Below, piece after piece: positions 17,026 through 27,574 of a stretch of 64,000 bases of DNA. The notes under the pieces were generated by a model. The model was not told the DNA's origin. It did no database searches and saw nothing but the letters and a program-made list of their open reading frames with translations. Source of the DNA: Symsagittifera roscoffensis (lineage: Eukaryota; Xenacoelomorpha; Acoela; Convolutidae). The stretch spans positions 1-64,000 of the forward strand of contig NW_026971079.1 in the NCBI RefSeq assembly GCF_963678635.1. Reading direction: 5' to 3'. The first letter of the stretch is position 1, and each line of letters starts with the position of its first letter. The translations under genes were made by a program, and so were the position numbers.

Positions 17026-20000
17026 TCATAGTCGGTCCTCATCGGCAAAGCGTAGCCAAGCTTCTTTCCACGCTGGATTGAAACCGTGGTTTCCAGTGTG
17101 TTCAACAACACACTGACACACAGTCCGTTTCGAGAAGCTCCGGCCTAAAATCACCGAACTCTGACTATTTGGATTCGGTACTAAGCAAACCTGTTTGCTA
17201 TCACTTAACGAATTTAAATTTCTCATTCTAAAAATTGCTACTACAGCTTGTCCTGGTTGTAACTTTACTTTTCTATCCAAAAAAACTGGTACCTTATTTT
17301 CATCTGTTATTATCCTATTAATTGGTCTCTTAACATACTTTCGGTCCGGGTTTCTAATCCGTATTAGACCGTTGTTCAAGTCAATCATCACGTCAAAATT
17401 CCTGACAAAATCTCTGCCCAAGATGAATTGGTCGGCGTCGTCCAGATTCTCTACCACCAGGAAGCTCATCCAAAGGTCTCGTCTTCCCATGTGAAGGACC
17501 GTTATCGGTGTTCTTCCGGCTACGTAGATGGCTCCTCGATTTGCGGCGGCCAGTCGGAGGTTCCTAGGAATCAGATCTTCCCGTGTGAAGCCCATTCTTT
17601 CCCAAGTTTTTATCGGCATCACACTCACCACCGCTCCTGTGTCCAGAAGCCCTGTGACTCCGATTTTTGTTCCGTTGGTGTCGAGCAGGTGTGCTGTCAC
17701 ATCTGCTTCATATCCAATGTGTACCGCGTCTTGTTCCATCATGGCGTCATGGCCTATCCTGCGGACTTTGAGTTCCTCTTCACCCAAATAGATCTGCCCC
17801 ATCTGGTCATCATCTGTTGTTATGTAAGTCCTGGTGTAGATACTAATTCCATCCACGTTCAGCATCACTTGATACGGCCCGTAGACTTCTAGGTAGCGTC
17901 CATGAAGTTTCTTCATGCGAGGGCCACCCGTCGTTAGTAGTGCCCTCACAGCCCTTGACTCGGTGCGTGGCTCCATCTGCCTCAGATAGTCTGCATATGT
18001 GTCCAAATGCATCAAAGTGAACTCAGACGGTTCACTCAGATTTCTGATTACCTGATGCCCTGCCACCGAGATTATCGACTGTATTTTACTTCCTTGCGGT
18101 GCCATACCGAACCTCTGACCAGAGATAACATTAAGTTTCATGCTCAAGCTGCTTGGTGCTTTTGCCTCTTCAACTTCCGTTGCTTCGAAGGCGTTCAGTT
18201 GCTCCTGTAATTTCTCATTCTCCAGCTCGAGTTTCACCTTTTGTTCAATCTCTTTCGTCACTAGTTCCTGCTGTACTCTATTTATAGCATCCCTCGCAGC
18301 TGCCTTATAATCGATTTTGAAGTCATCGGACACAGTTGCTGGTTCCGGTGCACGTGCTTCTTCTGTTACCGCTTGCATCTTCTTTGCCACCAGCTCTTGA
18401 GGTTTATCCTTTCTGCGTGCCTCCGCTTCACTCAAAAGTCGAGCCTTGCTGGCTTTCACTCCTGACAAAGCTTCTTCATGTCTTGGATGCTTGATGTCTG
18501 CCACTGCATCCCAGAATTGCGGACAATCTGATTTAAAATGACCTTCCAAGTTGCAAAAGAAGCACCTCGGGCCGAATTTCGCAATTACTCCTCTCATGAA
18601 ATCCTCATGGTCCAACTCTGACGCATCTTCGTCCTCGAGGCTAAAGCCTATTGCTTTCATGCCTTGTTTGTAAGCTGGGCATGCTGACACATGATGGTCC
18701 GTTGAACTGCAATTAGCACAAGAGCGTCTCTTGTCCATATCATCCCTCGGTTTGTACCAATTGTTCCCTTGGTTCGCTGGTCCGTTGTTAAAATTGCCAT
18801 AATTGTTCTTGTAATATCCAGATCTCGAAGGAGGTTTCAACAACAGATACTCTTTTGATTTGAGCCTCAACTCCTCCGGTGTTGGCGCATTAGTTGATAG
18901 TGGTGTGTAATGCGTTGCTAACATCGTACGAAGTTCATCATTTTTCACACCATCGATGAATTTTGAGGCTACGGCCAGGTTCATCCTTCGGTTCGACTCA
19001 TCCGGTTGGCTGCGTCTTCTCAGCATTTCCAAATCATCTAGAAACTTGTCTATGGTTTCATCCTCCCGTTGCCTCCGTTTCTCGAAGCGCATCATCGCCT
19101 GGTGCCCCTGCACCCCTGATCCGAAACGGTTTAACAAGATTTCGAAGATTTTTTCAGCAGTGTCACGTTGATATTGCTTCTTGGCCATGACACAGTTCAG
19201 GGCTGTCCCTTCTAAGTTACTGGTGAGCGCGCTACATTCCTGTCTCTCAGACAAGTCCTCTTCTTCGAAATGCAGCTTCATTACCTCTATCCAGGTATCA
19301 ATACAGCCATCAGATTCGTCTTTGTAGCATCTTGGCTTCTTAAAGACTCTTCTGGACTTCTCGCTGCGTTCATTGGTTTTAGATAACCTCGTCAGGAATG
19401 TCTCCAAAGACCTGTTCAGGGGTTCAAATGCTGTGGCCATTGCCGTAGCATCCCTTGAGTGTCCCGCTTGAGTGTCCTCACACCTCGTCGAAGGCTCTGT
19501 GTGCGGTGCATCCCTGCAATCCGAATCACCGTGAGCATTTCCCGCTTGGCCCACATGACTCCTCCTCGGGCTTGCATGCCCCCTGTTGCCGGAATCACTT
19601 CTCCCAGTCGCATGTGTGCCTTGCGTCGGTCGTTCGTTAGAGGTTTGTCTGTTCCCCGTTGAACTTGCTCTACTGTTCGGGACCCATGCTGTATTACCCC
19701 TTGTGGCATAGCCTGATGAACTGCCCCTGCCTCTAGTGGATCCATACGTCTTCCTCCTTTGATGTTCATTGAAGTTCACCCTCGGTTCCCTGCTGGGACC
19801 TCCCGAGTTCGGCTCTCCTTCTTTTGGTCCACTCTTGCTGCTTAGTAGCCCATCCAACCTATCCATGATAGCTTGAGTTCGCCTCTCCATCATCGCGTCT
19901 ATCTTTGTATCAAGAGTCCCAAGAGACTGCTCTTGCTGAATTCTTAACTTCTCCATGTCGGCTCTTAAGCGTAACTCCCTCTGTTCCGCCTCTCTTGTCA

Positions 20001-21120
20001 TTCGCGACAAGTTCCTCGTCATATGTTCGTCCGTTCTTTCTTTCAAGCGTTTTTCGCTTCTGCCAACTTCTTGTCTGTTGCGGTTTATTTCTTCCCGCAG
20101 ACTTTCTCTTTCAATGTGAACTGCTCTTTCTAGTTCACTCATCCTTATTGACATCTGTTCATTTTGTTCTCCTAAACTGCCCACTATGTTGTTCAAGGCT
20201 TCCTCTAGTGCTGCCCCGTTTTCCACGAGTGGCGTCACTAGTGGTGGTGTGACTCTGTCGGTCCCAGGTAACTTCGTGCTTGTCGAGATCCGGGCTTTGA
20301 CTCTCTGCTTCAACGTCTTTTCATTATTTATTTCAGGATCCATTAACGCGTTGCCGAGCCCTCTGGTTCTACCCTCTCCAGGTTGTGGCTCCGAACTTGT
20401 CCTAATCGCGAAGTCCTTTGACTGGCCCGGTGTGTTTGCCTCTTTGCTTATCGTTGTCACTACACCAAATTTGTCCATGGTTCCAGTCTCTCTTCCGACG
20501 TGTGTCTCACTCTCCTGGATCGAACTATTGAGGCTGACTTGAGATCCAAAGTCCCCTTGCTCCTCTTCATCCTCTTCCTCCTGGGACTCACCGTCGTTCC
20601 CTGCTCCTCCTCCCATGCTGAATGGAAAGATGTTTCCGAAGGTGTTCTTCATTCTTTCTGAGAACGATGATGACGTTGTTTGTTTCCCAGTTCCGCTTGC
20701 CATCATAGTGTTGTCTGTCGGAGATCTTCTCGTTGCCGCTACCTCAGTTGAGATGTCGGACAGTTCCGACATCTCTTCTCGATCCAATGTCCCGGTGGAA
20801 GTGGCAAAATCATGGCCTTGTTCTACTGGGGTAGATTCACTCGCCAGCCTTCTGCCTCTCCCTTCCAGTTCATTTACTTCCTGGTTGTCATTCATGGTAT
20901 GGTCCGTATTGACCTCCACTTCTAACAGTTCTCTTCGCTCTTCTGAGGTCTTTTGACTTCTCGTTTCAACCATTCTGCCTGAAACCGTCCCCCTTTTGTC
21001 AGACCGGGATCGCTTGATCCAATCCACAAAAGGATCGGTCATCGTTTTTCTTTGCTTTTCAGGTATGAATTTCCTAGAGCTATTACCTCGTTTTGGTATC
21101 CTTGACTTGTCTAAACTCAT
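17026..21120 (-). CDS. gag: gag-protease polyprotein
   Basis: A 1364-codon intact frame from an ATG. Residues 1-300 are low-complexity and charged. Residues about 305-425 form a strong coiled coil. Residues about 430-570 are Ser/Arg/Gly-rich. A Retrotrans_gag-type capsid region spans about residues 590-760. Two CX2CX4HX4C zinc knuckles follow (cysteines 801-814 and 853-866). An aspartic protease has the LLDTGA motif with Asp1160 and a later FILGRDFV block. The end reaches the pol leader with pol in another frame, so pol expression would need frameshifting. Gag is about two to three times the usual Ty3/gypsy length because of the N-terminal extension. Confidence 0.93.
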   Translation of the reverse strand: MSLDKSRIPKRGNSSRKFIPEKQRKTMTDPFVDWIKRSRSDKRGTVSGRMVETRSQKTSEERRELLEVEVNTDHTMNDNQEVNELEGRGRRLASESTPVEQGHDFATSTGTLDREEMSELSDISTEVAATRRSPTDNTMMASGTGKQTTSSSFSERMKNTFGNIFPFSMGGGAGNDGESQEEEDEEEQGDFGSQVSLNSSIQESETHVGRETGTMDKFGVVTTISKEANTPGQSKDFAIRTSSEPQPGEGRTRGLGNALMDPEINNEKTLKQRVKARISTSTKLPGTDRVTPPLVTPLVENGAALEEALNNIVGSLGEQNEQMSIRMSELERAVHIERESLREEINRNRQEVGRSEKRLKERTDEHMTRNLSRMTREAEQRELRLRADMEKLRIQQEQSLGTLDTKIDAMMERRTQAIMDRLDGLLSSKSGPKEGEPNSGGPSREPRVNFNEHQRRKTYGSTRGRGSSSGYATRGNTAWVPNSRASSTGNRQTSNERPTQGTHATGRSDSGNRGHASPRRSHVGQAGNAHGDSDCRDAPHTEPSTRCEDTQAGHSRDATAMATAFEPLNRSLETFLTRLSKTNERSEKSRRVFKKPRCYKDESDGCIDTWIEVMKLHFEEEDLSERQECSALTSNLEGTALNCVMAKKQYQRDTAEKIFEILLNRFGSGVQGHQAMMRFEKRRQREDETIDKFLDDLEMLRRRSQPDESNRRMNLAVASKFIDGVKNDELRTMLATHYTPLSTNAPTPEELRLKSKEYLLLKPPSRSGYYKNNYGNFNNGPANQGNNWYKPRDDMDKRRSCANCSSTDHHVSACPAYKQGMKAIGFSLEDEDASELDHEDFMRGVIAKFGPRCFFCNLEGHFKSDCPQFWDAVADIKHPRHEEALSGVKASKARLLSEAEARRKDKPQELVAKKMQAVTEEARAPEPATVSDDFKIDYKAAARDAINRVQQELVTKEIEQKVKLELENEKLQEQLNAFEATEVEEAKAPSSLSMKLNVISGQRFGMAPQGSKIQSIISVAGHQVIRNLSEPSEFTLMHLDTYADYLRQMEPRTESRAVRALLTTGGPRMKKLHGRYLEVYGPYQVMLNVDGISIYTRTYITTDDDQMGQIYLGEEELKVRRIGHDAMMEQDAVHIGYEADVTAHLLDTNGTKIGVTGLLDTGAVVSVMPIKTWERMGFTREDLIPRNLRLAAANRGAIYVAGRTPITVLHMGRRDLWMSFLVVENLDDADQFILGRDFVRNFDVMIDLNNGLIRIRNPDRKYVKRPINRIITDENKVPVFLDRKVKLQPGQAVVAIFRMRNLNSLSDSKQVCLVPNPNSQSSVILGRSFSKRTVCQCVVEHTGNHGFNPAWKEAWLRFADEDRL

Positions 21121-21898
21121 TCTCTATTTGTCACTTTCCTATGCCTACTCTTGACTCAATTGCTAGAGACCTTATAGTTTTATTAACAATAATAATGACA
21201 CAACACAATAAATTTCACCAGATTCTATTAAATAGTGACCACGAATCCCTGTATGTTGTCAGAGTACAGTTTATATAAAATTTATTCACACTGACCGATT
21301 ATCGGTCCAAAGATCTGGAAACTAGCACAATATGATGTTGTCAGTCAATTTAAAAGATAGTGTACTCACTACCCAATCAAGCACAGTTTAGGTTGATTTA
21401 AAATCAAAAACAAAAAATATATATTGACACAATATGAATGTATATATAAAAAAAACGTATGTGTCTTGTACTCTTAGTCGGTCGCAGTACAATAGTCGAA
21501 CCTGTCTTTTAAAGAAAAAGCTTTCCCTGCTTGGTGCTGCACCAAACAGACAAAACTTTGAAGGCAGTAATTTTCTCAAGTGGGCGTCTATTGCACCCAC
21601 CGAGTACTGTGTTACCTATCTGCCTTCGGACTGCCCGAGCTAGACCTACTAAAATCCTCAGGGCAGTCACTTTTCCCAAAAACGTATTATGTTTCAATCC
21701 ACTCCAATGAGTCACGCTCTTTTTAATTTAGACTTAGTGTCGCGAATATCCGAGTTCGGACCTGTTTTGTATTAGTCTGGTTCTTATTGAAAGGCAAGTT
21801 ACCAGTGCAGTCACTGATACCTAGCCTGTGTATTAATAACCTAATACCTCTCGCTTTTTATTCTTTCTTTCGTTTACCTAAGTCCTTAATAAAATAAT
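21121..21898. other. Leader side of element A, no gene seen
   Basis: AT-rich sequence upstream of gag on the minus strand. I looked for a copy of the 1-506 tail (expected if an LTR were present) and did not find one. No convincing primer-binding site is visible. Confidence 0.5.
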
Positions 21899-22330
21899 AC
21901 CCCTCCGGATTGGCACAAATAGGAACCTCCCGGACTGTCAGAATATAGACCCCTCCGGATTGGCACAAATAGGACCCTTCCGGACTGTCAGAATATAGAC
22001 CCCTCCGAATTGGGACCCCTCCGAGTTAGTTAATAGTAGACCCCTCCGGATTTGGACCCCTCCGAATTAGCAACTATAAGACCCTTCCGGATTCGGACCC
22101 CTCCGATTTTGTGGAAAGTAGACCCCTCCGAATTCGGAACCCTCTGACTTTGAAAAATTTCGACCCCTCCGGATTGGGAGCCCTTAGCTCTGTCAAAGTA
22201 GCTTTTTCGTAGTTTTCTTAATTTCAGCTTATACCCCTCCGGATACGTTCTGCGTTGCTTTTATGCTGTTTGAATTAACTGGGAAGGGTATAGGGTGCTT
22301 TCCTAGACCCCTCCGGATTGAAGTTAAGGC
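21899..22330. repeat. CCCTCCGGA-rich degenerate repeat field
   Basis: A dense series of ACCCCTCCGGATT-like units, more than ten in about 430 bases, spaced irregularly (about 15-60 bases). The first two are part of a longer near-perfect repeat (about 21901 and 21951, sharing GGCACAAATAGG). Further isolated units occur to about 23640, one at 28030, and a related CCCTCCGAAGTAA series lies at 27060-27560. They are not confined to one strand symmetry or one period, so this is not a simple satellite. Confidence 0.8.
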
Positions 22331-23454
22331 ACTTATTTGACAATTCACACTAACGGTGAAGGGTCTTATCACTTGCCTAATTTCGACTCTATTATGGTTG
22401 TCTTGTGCCTTCAGCCCTCCCATTTTGTCTAGAACTGTCCTAAGTTACTTAGTTCAATCGCTATCAACTTTTGGTAGGGGTATAAGGGTTTTTCAGAAAA
22501 ATTTATAAAACGTGAAGGGTGTACCCCTCCGGATTTGTGTAATTTGCTAAAAACAATCTCAAAAAATTTTCTCGCTCGCTTTTTTGAGTAATTCTCTTTC
22601 TTACTAGTAAGTTCAGCTAATTTCTGATCTAATGGTACCAAGATTGACTCGATATGCTCAGTAGTTCCAAAGTTATTAACCGAAACGTCTTTTTTCCAAA
22701 CTCAAAAATTTTCTCTCTTATAGGTTCCGCTTAACTTTTTCCGCAAATCTGGTCCTTTCGACCTGAAAATTATTGATCCGAGCTCAGAAGGCCTATACTC
22801 TTCTAGTTCAATGCAAAAGACCCGATCTAAAACGCTTTTGTAGAAAAAATTTGCGAAAAACTATGCTACCTGGACCCCTCCGGATTGATGAATCCACCAA
22901 ATCAAACACGTTATGTTCGATTTCTCTGCAACCCGGAAGGCTTTCGGGTAGCGGGTTTCAAAACTCGTAGATTCACTAGTGGACGTTGTCCGAACAACTA
23001 TTTTTACTGTCCTAACTCAAAGATTTCAAAAAATTTTCTGATTTTATAGTGTTTCTTAATTTGGGAAAAATGGGAAATTGGGAAATGGGAAAATTTGGTT
23101 TTTGGTACCAAACTAGTTCCAACCACTTCCTAACTAAAGTTAACCGGTTCTACTTATTACAGTAGTGCAGTTACGATGTAACACACTAACTTAGCGCTTT
23201 TTTACGTTTCAAAAAATATCGATATCTTAAAAATCGCGACTTGTGGGGGGGGGGTCAAAATATCGCTATTTTGACCCAAAAAACCGGTCTGTTTTCGTTG
23301 TTTTTCACTGAAAAACGATATTAGACTATTAATATAGGCTATATAAGTAATAATATTAGTAATACTATACCCCTCCGGGTTTGTTTATTATCCGAATTAA
23401 GGTGCTTAACTCGGATATTCGCAGTTCGGTGAAGGGTCACTACAGTGCAGCACT
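22331..23454. other. AT-rich spacer with scattered CCCTCCGGA units
   Basis: No gene is seen. It contains CCCTCCGGA motifs near 22527, 22875 and 23369, a G10 homopolymer near 23246 and runs such as GGGAAATTGGGAAATGGG near 23070. No element remnants are recognised. Confidence 0.6.
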
Positions 23455-24565
23455 ATCGAGCCCCCCACAGATTACTATCTTAATTTTTGTACCAAAAGGG
23501 ATACAAAACTTGTTAACGATACCCAACAGTCGATTGTTGTCGTCGTTGAGCCTCTTCTTGTTGCTCCTTGTACTGCTTGCCGGATCAGTCTTCACCCAAG
23601 ACCCCTCCGAATTGAGCGCAAATCAGCTGACCCCTCCGGATTGAGCGCAATTTATCATTAACGTGCTTAAATGCTCAAATAACCCTACAGTACAAGCCTC
23701 CTAAACGGGCCTCAAAATTGATCGTAACGATCCTGACTGATATAAATGCCTGTAACAACAATATATCTATCAACAACAAACGGGGGGGTTGAATCACATC
23801 TTGTCTGGGGGGATGATTTCTACTCATTTTTTACTTTTTTTTTTACTGTTTTTGGTTTTTTCGGTTATTTTTTATGTTTTTTGTTTTTCTTGGGTACTAT
23901 ACTACTTTTTGTTTGGTTTTGCTTATATCTTTAAGTGTTTTTGGTCACAAACCACTCAGGGGATGAGGGGTTCATGATTCCCCCCACCCTTCCTGGTTCG
24001 TGAATTTTCGGTCTTAACTAGGTTAAAAAACTATTCACGGTAATCCGGAAGGCTTCCGCGTTCCGAACTACCCTTCCGCCCCGGCAGTTTAGGCCTATTA
24101 AGGGCGTTAATGTGAGCATCCGCTCGGCGCGGAGTGCTCGTTAACGGTTCCGCCGGTCATGATGTTATAAAAGAATAACAACCCAGGAGCGCCATAAAAA
24201 CATACATGTAACATTCGCCCGGAAGATACATATCGACGGATAACAAAACTAAGTCTTAAGACGACTGGCTAGCGTCTAAACAGAGCTTTGCATGTTTTTC
24301 ACCGTCTCTACCAAGCCAGTACTTTTCGGTGGTCTTTCTCACATCGGGTCGACAAAAACGTTACTGTTCTCCGGCTTCGACCAGAACGCTCAAATTAACT
24401 GAATTACATGCAAAAATAGTGAGCTCATGGCTGGGTCTCAGTATCCCCAGACCACGAGGTCACTCCTAAAAACAGGGCTACTACTCATTACATTACTATT
24501 GTTTTTGTTCAGTAGAAAAAAAATCATCATCTCCATCGAAGATGGATCAACCCTTTCCCCCCAAC
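23455..24565 (+). repeat. Large inverted repeat, left arm
   Basis: Colinear with the reverse complement of 25380-26440. Anchors include AACGATACCCAACAGTCG (about 23515 against 26366-26383), AACGTGCTTAAAT (about 23660 against 26261-26274), a T-rich tract (23830-23940 against 25985-26120), AATTTTCGGTCTTAACTA (about 24003 against 25895-25915), GCGCCATAAAAAC (about 24190 against 25720-25735) and GATGGATCAACCCTTT (about 24540 against 25388-25405). Identity is imperfect throughout, so the arms are old or the repeat is a pair of related but separate insertions. Confidence 0.8.
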
Positions 24566-25379
24566 TCTTAGCACCTCATCCTTGTCAAAACTAATCCAAA
24601 TATCAATTAAATTCAAGTCAGGACATGACAGGATGCTAAAAGTTCATATGAGTCAATAAAAGTTTTCCGTCCCGAGACCCTTCCAGATTCTTGAATCCGG
24701 TGAATCAAGTTCCTTAAGTTCGATTTCACGATAACACGGAAGGCTGGTTTCCACCCTTCACCGTTGCTCGCAACGGCCTTGCAACTATTGTAGCAGCACA
24801 ATAGTTGCAATTCGGAACGTTCTCTGCAATCTGCTGCTGTTTTTCAATCACGATTGTCGTTCTTATCGTCAGCGCAACTAATGTTGTTGTGTTTTTTCAC
24901 TCGTTTTTTGTTAAAATGGCCGTTTCAGCATTTCTCAGAAATGTTACGTCATCACTTCGAAAATTTAAAATTTTAAAATACGGGAATATCTTGACCTTCA
25001 CCGTTCTGCTAATCATCCGAATAACGTCGTTAATCCTTCAAAATCATTAACTCGGAAGGCTCGCTGCTAAAAATTCGAAGTCTGCACAAATTGCATTTTG
25101 GCCATTCTGGTCGAATGTCACATAAGACACTTAGCGGAAGGAATTAGTGAGAAGTGAGGCTTCAGTGGGGAAGGAGTAGAGAGCAGTACCCTCCCGTGCC
25201 ACGAATTGGGAGTGATAACGACGTTATCACGAGGAAATCACGGAAGCGGAGTCTCGGCACCCCAGAGACAGTAAATGGTGAAGGACTAAAAAAGAACTTA
25301 CTTTTCAGCCTCTCTGATGCCATAAACAATTGAATTAACACCGGTTTTATCTGATATTTTAGAATATGAGTAGCTAGAA
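24566..25379. other. Spacer between the inverted-repeat arms
   Basis: About 800 bases with no coding region. It holds two adjacent perfect hairpins (24761-24776 and 24779-24810) and a third palindrome (25212-25230). Its right half (from 25122) recurs at 43319. Part of its left half (about 24900-25000) resembles the reverse complement of 43130-43310. Confidence 0.6.
24761..24810. repeat. Two adjacent hairpins in the inverted-repeat spacer
   Basis: CCGTTG and CAACGG flank a CTCG loop (24761-24776). Two bases later TTGCAACTATTGT and its exact reverse complement flank AGCAGC (24779-24810). Both stems are perfect. Confidence 0.85.
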
Positions 25380-25713
25380 AGAGGAAAGGGTCAATCCATC
25401 TCCAATGGATTTAATATAGAACTGTCAACAAAAACATAGTAAAATAGGATAATCGAGCAATCACGTAGTCTGAGGAGTCGAGACCCAGCTATGTGGCTGT
25501 GTTCGCATGTAAACGAAAGCTGATTAAAAAACGTTTGACTGATGGCCTGAAAATAGTAACTTTTTACTTAGCCCAAGACAGACCAGAAAATCAACTGGCT
25601 AGGTCGAAACGGTGAAAAACGAGGAGTCGAATTAAGGTAACTGAAGCCTGGCAGTTGTTAATAGGTTTTTTTTCTGCACTCTGTCACTGTGTCGTATTTG
25701 GGCGAATGTTACA
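25116..25713. repeat. LTR-like 0.6-kb repeat, copy 1
   Basis: Positions 25122-25711 match 43319-43926 in the same orientation with high identity (for example the first ~130 bases differ at only a few sites). The two lie on either side of element B. The unit can be bounded by TGTCAC (25116) and GTTACA (25713), that is TG...CA ends, but the second copy does not keep these exact termini. It contains the palindrome GTGATAACG-A-CGTTATCAC (25212-25230). An LTR is the natural reading, though the inverted-repeat homology continues past its right end to about 26440. Confidence 0.5.
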
Positions 25714-26440
25714 TAGACGTTTTTATGGCGCTCATGGGTGGGCCTAATAAAGGCATAAGATCATCATGATTAGCAAACGTTTCAGCGGCGAACCCTCCGC
25801 TCAGGGCGTATGCTCGAGTTAGAGGCCTTGATGACCTTTGTGGTACTAGAGGAAAGGTAACGACCCTCCGCCTAGTACTATTTAGCTTTTTAAATTAGTT
25901 AAGACCGAAAATTCCTGGGGCCGGAGGGTTAGAGGGGAAATCATGAGCCCGCTTGTCCCAAGGTCCCGCGACCAAAAACAATTAAAGAGAAAGCGTAAAA
26001 CCAAACGAAAATAGTGTATAATCAAGAAAAAGCCAAAAACAAATTTATTTGAAAACAAAAAAGACAAAAAACAGTAAAAAATACAAAAAAAAACCAAAAA
26101 CAGTGAAAAACACAAAAAGACAGTTTATATGTTACTTCCGGACGAGATGCGATCTGACCTGCCTATTTGTTGTTGTTTTAGATTGAGTTATATCATTTCT
26201 GATAGAAAGATTGTGTGTTTTGATGACGGGTTGTGTACCCTCCCTTGAGTGTATTTTGAGTATTTAAGCACGTTAATGGTAATTCTGCCGGTGACCGGAG
26301 GGTATAGTGGCAAGCTGATCGAAGTGTTCCACACTCAACAGGGGCATCAACGACAACATCCACAACGACTGTTGGGTATCGTTGAAACAATTTTAGTATC
26401 GTTCGGGTACTATTTCATTAAAACTTAAGAGGTGGGGGGC
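25380..26440 (-). repeat. Large inverted repeat, right arm
   Basis: Reverse complement of 23455-24565, colinear over its whole length (anchor pairs are listed for the left arm). The inner part overlaps the LTR-like repeat. Contains A-rich tracts that mirror the T-rich tract of the left arm. Short open frames inside are artefacts of these tracts. Confidence 0.8.
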
Positions 26441-27574
26441 ACGATTGGCGCGGTCCGATTGTACCCTAAGGATTCAATAGAAATTAGAAAAAACAAAATT
26501 TTTTCGATCAAAATTTTGATAATTTTCCGAATTTTTTTAAATCTGTTTTGGGGATCGAGTTTTTGAGTTTTTAAAATAAGAGCAAAAAACAAATTTGCGT
26601 TAGAAGCGTGCCAGCATAACGTGCTCGGTTGCCAGAGAGTTTTTTGAGTAACTCTCCAATTAGCTCCGTGGATAGAGCTAACGACTTAAAGATTGGAAAA
26701 GAAAGGAATCGGAGGGTTCAATTTTGATCATTGGCCAAATTTTTGTTTCCAAACCAATTTTGGTCCAAATTTTTGCAGTGTTCCAGTGCCGTACGGGGCT
26801 ACTATGCTCGTTTTAATTGTTTTGAGGCACTTTCACTAGGAATTGCGGAAAAAGGTTTTCAGAACCTACATAGGTGGTGAAAAAAGGGCATTTTGACGAA
26901 CGCGTTTTTGGCAATTTCTCAAAGACTAGCCAACCAATTAGGATAATTTTGGTAATATAAGTCGATGTTTTGACCATTTTCTCGGACCGCAACCGTTTTT
27001 GGGTTGATAATGTCGGAAAAGAAAATTTTATTAGACTTTGTTGGTTCGGAGTGTCCAAATTTTAGGGAACCCTCCGAGCGGCAGAAAACTTTATAAGATC
27101 ACCTTTTTATCCAACTGGGAAGGTTGACCGTGTCAGCCAACCTGGTTTTAAACAGTTAGACCGCATTCGGAGGCTTTACCGCGGTGGAATAACCCATTTT
27201 CTTGATTTTTGGGGAACCCTCCTAAGTAACCCTCCGGAGTCAGCTAAGCTCCTTAGCAACCCTCCTTCCTGGAAATTTTCTACGAGACCCTCCGACTAAG
27301 TTAAGACAACCCCTCACAGAGAATTTAGCTTGTTTTGACACCTTCTGAGACTAGTTGGAGACCCTTCCTAGTGAAATTCGAAAAATTTGAAATTTTGAAG
27401 GAACCCTCCGAAGTAACCCTACGGAGCGTATTAAGCCTCTTATTGACCCTCCTTAGTGAGTTCAAGGGAACCCTCCGAAGTAACTTGGGTTATTAAGGTA
27501 CCCTCCGAAATAACCCTCCGAGGTAAACTAAGTGACTTAACAACCCTCCGAAGTAACCTTCCGGAGTGACTTAG
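26441..27574. other. Spacer upstream of element B with CCCTCCG units
   Basis: No gene. From about 27060 to 27560 there are eight or more CCCTCCGAAGTAA-like units, similar in core to those of 21899-22330 but with a different extension. A short tRNA-D-arm-like sequence lies near 26662 but the rest does not fold as a tRNA. Confidence 0.6.

Larger units (their letters stand above)
1..21120 (-). mobile_element. Element A: giant Ty3/gypsy-class retroelement
   Basis: Minus-strand order is gag-protease, pol (RT-RNase H-integrase), macro-like ORF3, SGNH ORF4, ORF5 and ORF6. The order RT-RNase H-integrase and the motifs YVDD, DTGA and a DD35E integrase place it in the Ty3/gypsy class. The coding span alone is about 20 kb, whereas typical Ty3/gypsy elements are 5-10 kb. 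The extra length comes from 3' genes and a long insert between RNase H and integrase. I could not match the left flank (1-506) to the sequence beyond gag, so the LTRs are not defined and the 3' LTR may lie outside the window. A handful of small indels and nonsense changes mean that this copy is probably not fully functional, but long intact frames suggest recent activity or selection. Confidence 0.85.

Noticed and set aside
1..21500. LTR pair for element A
   Set aside because: No sequence shared between the 1-506 tail and the region upstream of gag was found by eye. The LTRs may be outside the window or beyond 22 kb.
21899..22330. CRISPR array
   Set aside because: Units are degenerate and irregularly spaced, and the surroundings are eukaryotic retroelements.
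23381..23644. Small secreted protein with a Leu-rich hydrophobic segment
   Set aside because: It lies in the inverted repeat, its end is made of CCCTCCGGATTG units and the opposite arm does not keep the frame.
23746..23977. Phe-rich membrane protein frames
   Set aside because: Translation of a T-rich tract that is mirrored in the other arm; no codon conservation.
26655..26735. tRNA gene (D-arm-like GCTCCGTGGATAGAGC followed by GGGTTCAA)
   Set aside because: The anticodon, acceptor and T stems do not pair. At best it is a decayed tRNA-like sequence.
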